From NCBI GenBank assembly GCA_030512295.1, contig JAULSR010000001.1:5727001-5791000 (forward strand): 64,000 nucleotides of DNA, written 5' to 3'. Shown piece by piece: positions 45,518-54,224 of this stretch. This DNA is from Bombardia bombarda. Taxonomy: Eukaryota > Ascomycota > Sordariomycetes > Sordariales > Lasiosphaeriaceae. Numbering within the stretch: position 1 is the first letter of the stretch; each line of letters begins with the position of its first letter. The position numbers were made by a program, and so were the translations under genes. The notes beneath the pieces are model-generated. The model searched no databases and was not told the DNA's origin. It saw nothing but the letters and a program-made list of their open reading frames with translations.

Positions 45518-48500
45518 TAAACCTGGACCCACCTGGCCCTATGGTTACATAGGATGGGCCACTCCCCCACAAGGGATCCAGGTTCATTTGCTACATATTG
45601 GACCCTTGAGTTTTTATCGTCAAGTCGCGTTATGATAGCTTTGAGGGCCTTGTTGCTAAGCTGAGACTGATTCCCAAGTATGTACAATACTGTACGTCGG
45701 TCGCTTGAGTTTTTATTATCAAGCCGCGCAATAATAGCTTCTAGGACCTTATCACTAAGCTGAGACTGCTTCTTAAGTGTCTTAAAGGCTGCCTTTTGGA
45801 CCCTCGAGTCTTTATCATCGAGCCGCGTGATAATAGCTTTGAAAGTCTCGTCATTAAGTTGAGGCTGCTTCCCAAGTATCCTAATAGCTACCTCCCGGAC
45901 ACTCGAATCTTCATCACCGAGCTGTACGATAATGGCTTCGAGGGTCTCGTCGCTAAGCTGAGACTGCTTCTCAAGTGCCTCAAAAGCTTTATATCGGACC
46001 CTTAATTCTTTATCACCGAGCCGCGCGATAATAGCTTCGAGGGCCTTGTCGCTAAACTGAGCATGCTTCCCAAGTATCTCAATAGCTACCTCCCGGACGC
46101 TCAAATCTTCATCGTCGAACCTCGCTATAATAGCTTTAAGGATCTCGTCGTTAAGTTGAGACTGCTTCCCAAGTGTCTTGATAGCTACCTTCCGAACATT
46201 CGAGTCTTTGTTATTAAACTGCACGATAATAGCTTCGAGGGCCTTGTCGCTAAACTGAGACTGCTCCCCAAGTATCTCAATAGCTGCCTCCCGGACGCTC
46301 AAATCTTTATCGTCGAGCCTCGTTATAATAACTTCAAGGACCTCGTCGCTAAACTGAGACTGCTTCTTAAGTGTCTCGATAGCTATACATCGGACGGCCC
46401 ATTTTTTTTTATCACCAAGCTGTACGATAATAGCTTTGAGGGCTTTGTCGCTAAGCTGAGACTGTTTTCCGAGTATGTCTAACACTTTCCATCGGTCGTT
46501 CCAGTCTCCATTATTAAGTATCGCTATAATAACTTCAAGGAGCTCGCCGCTAAGCCGAGGCTGCTTGCTAAGTGTCGTAATGGCTTTATATCGGACGATG
46601 CTATCTTTGTCATTGAGCCACGCTGCGATAGCTCGGAGGACCTCATCGTCTAAGGTGCCATGCAGTCGCCCTACCATGTCTATAACTGCGAGTTTCAGAT
46701 CTCGAGCGACATTGCCTTCGAGCCAACGCATTGCTAGGCGGATAACCTCCGATGGTATAACTGGCCGACCATATAATGATTTGAAAAGGATAATCCTGCT
46801 TTCTGAAGACGCAGACTCTATCGCTTTGCATAAGACTGACGCTGGAAGTTCCATTTTATGTACGAATTGCGATTCGTTGGTAAAGCGGCATTCGAACAAT
46901 ACCCAAGACGAGATTTGTTTTTCTAGGCTTTCTCGCTCTGCAGAGAAACGCGACTCCTCGTTCCGCGGTATCTCGCTTATGCAATTCATGACAAGCCGTT
47001 GGTGTACAGGGCCCAGGAGGTCGCGCGGGTTTGCTTCAATCGTCTTGAACAACGTGCGTGTGGCTTCGCCGTCTTTAGTATTGAGCAAGCCAGCAACAAA
47101 GCGCCAGAAAATGTCAAAACGAGCATCGTATTTGTGACTTTGCAAGAAGATAACCGGCGTGCAGCTCCTCTCCTCCTTACCAGGAAATACAAATTGCCGG
47201 CTTTTCCCAGCCTTCCACTGCCGAACGAAATGACACGCTGCGAAGTACTCTTGGAATGTTAGATGCAGGAAGTGGTAAGAGCGGTCCTTTGATGAAGGCT
47301 CTGATGAAGAGTCTGATGTCTGCACGAAGGAGAGCTTCTCGAGTGTTTGTTCGGGAAACGTGATTTGACTCGAGATGGCTTCCTGTTCTTTTAGCCCAAA
47401 CTCGATTGTATCCTCAACCAATCCAGAGAAGGCGAGCCTTTCAAGATAGTAGACCTCATCAGGGACAATCTTTTCTATCCTTTCCATCTTCGAATTCTTG
47501 ACATTCTTGTGTATTATGAGGGAGTTCCTGTCCTTCTTTTCTAACTTCAGGACATCCTTTTTCCACAAGCTTTCCGTAATGGCTTGATAGACAGCAGTCA
47601 TGGTCTTCAATGAAGTCTCGGAAGAGCTGTTATGTCGGCGACCATCCCAGATGAAGCAGAGTGCCTCCAACAAAATGGGTATTCGCATAAGGTCCTGCAA
47701 GAATTGATACTGTTCGAAAAACGACTGAACCTCTTGAGCTTGGTTTCTGGTGGGAGTATTTACGTTGAAACTGGTGAAAGCTTTGTCCACGTAGGCCTCC
47801 ACTTGATCTTGTAAGAACCCAATAATTTCTAATTCGAGGTCGAATGACTTTAGCCCCTGCGGAAGTGACATGTGAGGGCGGGATGTCACAATCACCACGG
47901 GTAACTTCAGGAGAAACTGCAAAAACTTAAACATAAGGTGCCCCTCGTCGAAGACCTCGGATACTTCATCCAAGCCGTCGAGGACAAAGACAGTATCCTT
48001 ATACTCGGCTTTCTCCATTGCCTCCCATAGCTCTTTGGCGAAATCTTCGCGTTTAGGACTCTGGGAGAAAAAAACTCGAGAAAGCAGATCTTTGAGGTTG
48101 TATCCATCCTTAGGCTCAGTCTTCAGCCTTTGCAGAGGCAGCCAGAGAATGCGGACGAACTTGTCCTTCCAGACGTCCCCGTGGACGAAGTCGTGGACGA
48201 TCTTCTTGCACAAAGTAGATTTTCCAACGCCGGCGTGTCCTCGAATCAGGATTCTTCTAGGTTCGATTGACTTTCCATTGCTTCCTTGGCGCTGTTTGAA
48301 GAGGGCTGACAACTCGAACAGGAGATTGTCCTTCGGTGTCTTGATCTTGAGCCTGTTAGCGGGGGAACCCTGCGAGGACAGTGACACATCGCCTTGACCT
48401 GACGTGCTGCCTGTATCGACCATGGTGAGATTGATATAGCACTGTTCCATTGGCAGTAATTTGCCTGAGAGTTGCTTGATCATGAGACTGCCAGGTTCGT

Positions 48501-49566
48501 AGTATCTGCTCTTTAGGTAGGCATCTGCATTGATCATCCGGATCTTGCTAATGATCGATACGATCTTTTCGATAAGAACTTCATAGTCTGCGTCTTTCGG
48601 GCCGCTAAACTTGTTCATCTGGACATGGGGCCGATTCAAGAGCAGAGGATTCTGGACGATATCTAGAGTAGCAGAGTCCTTATCGACTAGCTAATGACTG
48701 TTAGTATGTTTCGGTGTTTAGAGTTGTTGACTGCTTACCAGTTTCGGGTGAGATAACAATGTAGGTAGCCACGGTATGACTTTGCGCGGAAGACTCGACG
48801 TACGAGTTTCGTAGAATGTAGCCACACAGTCGATAAGGCGTTCCTCCGAACAAAGCGCCGTGAAACTCCGAACAAGTTCCTGTAGATCGGTAGTTGCTTT
48901 AACTATTTGGAGTAGTTTCGATACGTTTCGGTTCTGGATAAAAGCCCAAGCTCGTAGGCTTGGCTCTGCCCAGTCTGCCACATCGCTGAACGAAGTGCCA
49001 CGGAACGGCGTTGCGAGGAAGACGATGCCGCGTGTCGCTCTCCTGACCGCAACGTACTCCTCGCTGGCGTCCACGAGCGCTTTCATCAAGAGGATGCCAC
49101 CGAGACACGACGCTATGAAGAGAATTGGCCGTTTCTCCGCCCGAGGCCGCCCTCGGATGCCAGCGAGCAAGAGCCGGGCAAAATCGCCGATCGTCTTCTG
49201 GCTGTAGTCTGAATGCTCAAAGAGGTCGGAGGGCCAGTCGCACATGAAGATGCGAGCCTGTCCGACTCGACTCGGGAGCATGAGTGGATCAGCGAGCCAG
49301 TTGACACTGGTCTGCTCCTCTTTCGACTTCCATTCCCATGTATCTGGGGACTTCGTATCAAGACCATGGATAGCGATGATGTCAACATCGGTTTCCGCAT
49401 CTTCTCCGGTCGTGGGATAGACCTGAAGGAGGCGGACGCCCCGTGGCTGTTGGGCGTCTTCCGTCCGTGATGCTGGGCGAGGCTGTGCGATTTTGCGAGC
49501 GAGGACGTACAACGCGATGATCCCTCCTCCGATCAGGACGGTGTAGGCGACCGTGAACGAACTCAT
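45496..49566 (-). CDS. NLR-type protein: alpha/beta hydrolase, NACHT, HEAT-like repeats
   Basis: Two exons, 49566-48739 and 48690-45496, with a 48-bp intron, give 1340 aa. An N-terminal membrane helix (about 4-22) precedes an alpha/beta-hydrolase domain of the SesB/PGAP1-like type (AIHGLDTKSPDTWEW; nucleophile-elbow region IASCLGG with Cys154 where a Ser is classical; TRGIVFLATPFRGTSF). The NACHT core has Walker A GHAGVGKST at 427-435, Walker B LDGLDE at 513-518, and VIVTSRPH. The C-terminus has about 11 tandem 33-residue HEAT-like repeats (e.g. SDKALEAIIARLGDKELRVR). Known for fungal NLRs: nonself recognition and regulated cell death. The last repeat ends at NEPGSLVGEW, encoded by an inverted repeat, and the final residues come from antisense LAAO flank. 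The tail is therefore chimeric and the protein probably 3'-truncated. Stops of LAAO and this gene are only 26 bp apart. Confidence 0.86.
45531..45594 (-). repeat. Repeat family copy A (inverted relative to copies B and C)
   Basis: About 64 bp matching the reverse complement of 51816-51880 nearly base for base, including the block actcccccacaagggatcc. It lies inside the 3' coding end of the NLR gene. Confidence 0.92.
45589..46657 (-). repeat. Array of about 11 tandem 99-bp HEAT-like coding repeats
   Basis: Each unit codes 33 residues with the frame L-x-AII-x-(R/Q)-L-(D/G)-DK-x-S-x-VR, ending in GKQSQ(L/F). Units are highly similar in DNA and differ mainly at the same few positions (residues 15-22 of the unit), the pattern reported for fungal NLR recognition repeats under concerted evolution and diversifying selection. 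Confidence 0.88.
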
Positions 49567-50488
49567 GGCGTTAGATACGAGCGGGACAGGATGCAGATAG
49601 TTGCGTGCTTTGAGGAAGGTGAAACCAAGGGGATCGTGTCCGAAATGAATCGTATTATATGGCACTGGAGATATGGCACTGGAGAGCGATCTGCCGTGAT
49701 GGATTCATGTCCCTGGAAGAATCCAGGGCAAAGCTATCTCGGGCGGCTGTGTGCAGGTAGGAAAACGAACCTGGATCCCTTGTGGGGGAGTGGTTCGAGC
49801 ATGGACGATGCGCTACCGGCTGTCCCGCGCTTGGGCACCCACCGCAATATACCTCCACTACTCTTCAGGCCAAACATATGCACAGCGACATTCCTTCAAT
49901 CCGCTTTCCGCGCGGGTGGTGATTCGCTATAAGGCATGAGAGGTTGCATGATTCGGCCTTATTCGGCTGGCATAGAATCCAATCAACGGATCCGGCCATT
50001 CCTGGCTTGACCTCGTCCCGCATCATTCATGCTGCTGATCGGAGACGTCGCTGCAGCCATTTTTGTGCATGACGACGCATCGCTCTTTCGCACTTTCGCA
50101 CAATCTCCCACAACAGGAGCAACCCCAGCCAATCAACTCGGATCGTCCAGAGTAAGCTGGTGTAACATCCGCCGCTGCGCAGCTTGCGGCGTACTTCCGC
50201 CAATGATTCCCTCAGCGCTCCCTCCCTCACGCATAGCCTCTAGTTCCGCGTTTGGTCACCAGAGGGCAGTGCGAAGGCAGTTAGTTAGCCATCTTCCACT
50301 TTATGGATGAGATACGGTAGGGCGAATGCGCGGTGCCTACGTTCAGCATGACTGACGGCGCAGCCACGGGTGTGCTCATGTGTGCCGCGCGACACCTGAG
50401 ACGGATCTCGTCGCGTCACAAGTGAATACGACTGCGACCGCCCTCAGCACAGCGCAATCATCGACCGTGCCAAGCGTGCTCGTGAGAA
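49567..50488. other. NLR 5' flank with repeat copy B
   Basis: Upstream of the NLR start. Contains a 14-bp tandem (atatggcactggag twice, 49656-49685) leading into repeat copy B (49673-49793), then about 700 bp without a convincing gene before the DUF6601-like pseudogene. Confidence 0.6.
49673..49793 (+). repeat. Repeat family copy B
   Basis: About 121 bp, direct copy of 51732-51853 with a handful of substitutions, in the 5' flank of the NLR gene. Homology stops at ggggagtgg, whereas copies A and C continue together past this point. Confidence 0.92.
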
Positions 50489-51351
50489 ATGACCATGAGG
50501 ACGAGACCTGGCATGGTCAGGGTGCCTCCTCTCGGGGAACCCGGGCTAATTGTCGACACACAGCCGCCTCCCTTTTCCGTCCGGATCCTGAGCGCGGAGG
50601 CCGACGGCGCCGATGCGTCGCAGCCAGACCGCTGGCTCGACCTGCTCCTCCTGCCTGCGTCCTACCGCACCGATGCTGACGACCTGGTCGCTCCGAGCCG
50701 ACACGTCACAAGCTGTATCGAGAGGGAGCTCAACCTGAGCAGGCTGGACAGCGTACTCGGGTGGCTGTGGGTTGCCGGTCGTCCCATGCCACCCCGCGCA
50801 TTACACCGCCAGCTCTTGCTGGGTTCGAGAGATCTTCGTGACCGAGCAGATAGACATGCACCTCGTCTGGACAGCGAGCCGCATCTTCCTCAAGCCGATC
50901 CCGCGCTTCCCTGCTCGAGCCGCGCTTCTGGGCCGATCATCTCTCCTGCGCGCTGGGTTGTGTCTGTGCCGAGGAGGTTACGGGTGCCCGCAGAGGCTGC
51001 GATCGTCCAAGGCTCCGCAAGCGGGCTCTCGGATTCCTGTTCTCTCCTACGCGGGACTGATCTCGCACGAGAGCGACTTTCACATTGCCACAGAGAAGCG
51101 CCTACTCCCTCCAGAGGCCACTTGGTCCGGTTGGAGGACACTGGTCGAGCAGCTAAGGCATGGATCGCATCTATCCGGAGATCGACGCGCGCTTCGTCTA
51201 CGGAGAGCTGCGCCTGAGCCGGCTGAACAAAATCTACATCCTCTCTCGGCGTCCATTCTTTCGAGGCTACATGTTTATTGACAACTGGGTGGCGGCCGTG
51301 GCGTACAAGAAGCGACGTCTTCATGCATTAGAGGCCTCGTCAGGTTCTTGA
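50489..51351 (+). pseudogene. Frameshifted DUF6601-like membrane-protein pseudogene
   Basis: Fragments of one protein family appear in order across three frames: LSRLDSVLGWLWVAGRPMPP (about 50735-50790), REIFVTEQIDMHLVW and IFLKPIPRF (about 50830-50905), LLEPRFWADHL and RLRKRALGFLF (about 50905-51045), YAGLISHESDFHIA and LLPPEATW (about 51045-51145), then IYPEIDARFVYGELRLSRLN (about 51160-51225) and MFIDNWVAAVAYKKRR (to about 51330). From memory this order matches the fungal DUF6601 family. At least four frame switches are needed. The hydrophobic block normally between RGYM and the NWVA motif is missing, so the gene is broken by indels plus a deletion. It lies between direct repeat copies B and C. 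The family name is recalled, not searched; the ordered multi-frame homology is the stronger evidence. Confidence 0.72.
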
Positions 51352-51731
51352 AGCAGCGCGGGAGGAGAGCCCGGCACACCGATCTCAGTAGATCTTAGCC
51401 GTCTCCCTCAACCGGTAGGTCGAACCCCACGCGTATGGCTTGCAAATGGCGATCGTTTCCCGTTTCCATGCTGACAGTTGTCTTTCCGCGAGGAGCGCTG
51501 CTCAGCATTTTGTTATCATGACCTGCTGGTCTCCGCCTCGGTTGAGAATGAGTCCCATGACCTGTTCTCCACTGCACTCATTGCCAGCTGCAGCCTTGGC
51601 CACATCCTCTGTGATGATGGCCATGATGACACTTAGCAAGACACTTAAAGCCTTACAACTCCCTGTTGCTGCTGCCAGTTGGTGACGGCTCTCTCCTTTT
51701 TAGTTCCTACACTCTTGTCCAACGATTATTT
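51352..51731. other. Spacer between pseudogene and repeat copy C
   Basis: 380 bp with no protein-like frame; nothing recognised. Confidence 0.5.
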
Positions 51732-51880
51732 ATGGCACTGGAGAGCGATATGCCGTGATGGATTGATGTCTCTGGAAGGATCCAGGGCAAAGCTATCTCG
51801 GGCGGCTGTGTGCAGGTAGGAAAATGAACCTGGATCCCTTGTGGGGGAGTGGCCCACCCTGTGTAACCATAGGGCCAGGC
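51732..51880 (+). repeat. Repeat family copy C
   Basis: The 51732-51853 part is a direct copy of B; the 51816-51880 part is the inverted partner of A. Ends about 20 bp before the second LAAO 3' copy begins. Confidence 0.92.
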
Positions 51881-51899
51881 GGGTTCAGCTTAAAAGTTA

Positions 51900-52179
51900 A
51901 TCCTTGTCGGCGAGCACACTAGCTACACACACGCTTGGATTGCCTCGGCGCTTGAGTCTGGTATCTGCGGTAGCGTTCAGCTGCTTCTTGGTGAGTTTTC
52001 TTCAGACCTGTGTGGACCTGTGTGGGTGAGGTGAGATGGGCAACCAACGGACCTTCTTCTTTGCAGAGCTCGGCCTGGTAGATAAGGCCAAGGCTGTTGT
52101 AGATAAGTGGATGGCACGCTGGATCGACGTAGTAAGTTTTTTTTGGATATCGCGAGTTTGGGATAGGATAGATGTGATG
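51900..52179 (+). pseudogene. Second, partial copy of the LAAO 3' end
   Basis: Begins one base into the codon after the first Met of LAAO exon 6 and carries the equivalents of exons 6 and 7, the intron between them, and 3' flank to ggatagatgtgatg. It lacks all upstream exons, so it cannot encode an oxidase. An 11-bp tandem (gacctgtgtgg) expands its intron, and the final intron and part of the flank are deleted between T-rich stretches. Its right flank (from 52180) is probably the original downstream sequence of the LAAO locus. Confidence 0.9.
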
Positions 52180-52361
52180 ATTCACGTACTGCGTTACTTA
52201 ACTGTTTATAGACTAATAGCTGCACAAATTTGACGGATACATTGAACGCGGCAGATGGGCTAGGAATCATGTGGTGTAATTACCTCGCCTTTGAGTGTTG
52301 CTTTCAACTAAGACAGAGCATAGATAATTATTAATACCAGACATGAGTAAAAAAAGTTATA

Positions 52362-54224
52362 ACGTAGTTCATAAGCGACCCGCGCATACAAGCGACCCGC
52401 GCACTTTCAGACCACGTCGCAACCTCCCAACTCAATTACTCCACAACAACACAAGAAAATTAGTTACACTCAATTACATTCTCTTCTTCTGAAGTCTCTT
52501 CAGCCTCCTGGCAGGTTCGTATATTGTGCCCAGTTTTGCCGCACCTTCCACAACGTCGTAAACCCGACGGCCCAGCCTGTACAGCACCCCCTTCTGCCAA
52601 CCTTTTGCCTAACTGCTACTGTGCAATGTTCTTCTATTCAATTAAACTAAGCGCATCCTCTATAGTAAGTGCCCCCCCAGCTCGTACGCGTATTTTCTTA
52701 GCTTTCCGACGCTTTGCAAGGGCCTCATTAGCCTTGCGAAGTGTCCGAACCTCTTCCTGTAGGAGGGTCATCTCGTAAGCAATCAGCTCTGTACCTTTCG
52801 CCAACTGCTTTACGGCTGAAAAAACACTAGTTGGAGAGCTTCCTTGGTGTCTAGCAATACGGTGCTGCACATACTTTGACTGCGAAACGGTTTTAGAAGG
52901 GTTGTGTGGTGTCTGAGAGACCCATGGGTCGGCCTCTAGAAGGGGTGGTCCAGTCGGTATTAGCGTCTATAATTTGATATTAAGCTTTAATAAAACAGCC
53001 TAAGGGTTATATAGTATTAGGCCAACTCTTCGGAAGCTAGCTTGGATGTTTTCGGCCGTCATAGTGTTGAAATGGGCGGCTTTGAACGCAAGAAGGAATT
53101 CGGTTTTGGTGATATGGTTGATATGGGCTTTGATAAAAGCCTCTAATTCTCGGCCGTATATCCGCTTCAATACACTAAAACAACCAACATCCAGGGGCTG
53201 GGTGATGTGTGAGGAGTGTGCAGGGAGGCAGAGAGTAATAATGTTCTTCTTCTTGCAAAACTTTTCGAACTGGGCCGATAGATGGCTCTCATGGCCGTCC
53301 AAAATAATCATCCGATATACACCCACTTGCCGGCTAGCAATATGCTTATTAAAGTGCTGGATCTAATCCAAAGCTATATTATTGTCCGTCTAACCGTTTG
53401 TCGAGGTTTTAATTACCCAAAGGAGAGGAAGGCCGCACTCGGTATACCAGGAGGCAAGATGGTTGACACCTTGCAAAATCAAAAACGGTGGCAATACGAA
53501 GCCGTCGCTGCTCACATATTCGATCGCTGTCGCCCATTCCCGATTACCAGGCTGAAGTTGCTTACTTCGGCCGCGTCGATCTGCACGTGTAACGACCATA
53601 TTGCCACAAATAATCCCCATCATGAAGCCTGTCTCGTCGAAGTTATAGAAGTCGCAATTCTGGTTGCCGTATTTCGCCCGCATATTAGCTACAAGTCGGA
53701 ACCACGCGTTTATCAGGTCAGGATCTTCGCAGAGGGCCCTTTGGAAGTCGTATGCACGTGAAAAACGCGTCTTGAGCTCGGAGCGGCGTTGTATGAAGTT
53801 GTATGGCCACTGCTTGCCGACTGGCTCCGCGCCACGCGTCTTGCGGAGGAGATCGGCCATATCTCGCACATCGTCAATCCGGGGCGGAAATCCTCGCGCA
53901 TCTAAATCAAGTATATATTATAGAAGGGTCTCTTCTTCAGTCAAGGTCAAATTGTGCTGGGCATTGCGTTTATCGGCCTTTGGAGTGCAGCCCTTCATTC
54001 GGTCGCGGAGGGTGGTTTCAGGGACGTCGTACGTCTTTGCAACGAGTCGGATTGACATTTCTTTTGTTGTACAAAGTGCCTCAATAGCAAAAGTAATTCT
54101 GCCTTCTTTTGTTTGTACAGACATTATGTTGTTGTGGAAAAATCGCGTGTTAAGATCAAAAGGTTGCGACGCGGTCTGAAAGTGCGCGGGTCGCTTGTAT
54201 GCGCGGGTCGCTTATGAACCACGT
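52362..54224 (-). mobile_element. Pogo/Fot1-like DNA transposon, full length
   Basis: 1863-bp element with 64-bp terminal inverted repeats (52362-52425 and 54161-54224; two mismatches, both A/G) and a TA target duplication (52360-52361, 54225-54226). Each terminal repeat contains two direct copies of agcgacccgcgca, a possible transposase-binding site. Encodes one transposase frame on the minus strand, now inactivated by stops. Class II, Tc1/mariner superfamily. Likely immobile on its own, but could be mobilised by an active relative. Confidence 0.93.
52460..54124 (-). pseudogene. Transposase of the pogo/Fot1-like element, seven in-frame stops
   Basis: One continuous 555-codon frame without any frameshift. 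An N-terminal psq-type helix-turn-helix (SIRLVAKTYDVPETTLRDRM) is followed by a CENP-B-type segment, then the DDE core: NFDETGFMMG (first Asp), IILDGHESHL (second Asp), and HITQPLDVGCFSVLKR (third Asp). A C-terminal zinc knuckle (RCGRCGKTGHNIRTC) is present. Stops at 53918 (TAA), 53390, 53363, 53000, 52967, 52634 and 52616 (TAG). Where family context shows the original residue it is Gln (CAA/CAG) or Trp (TGG), so transitions explain the damage, as expected from RIP. Confidence 0.9.

Noticed and set aside
46063..46482. 139-codon repetitive plus-strand frame (LPKYLNSYLPDAQIF type units)
   Set aside because: Antisense shadow of the HEAT-like repeat array, open only because the repeats are periodic in multiples of three.
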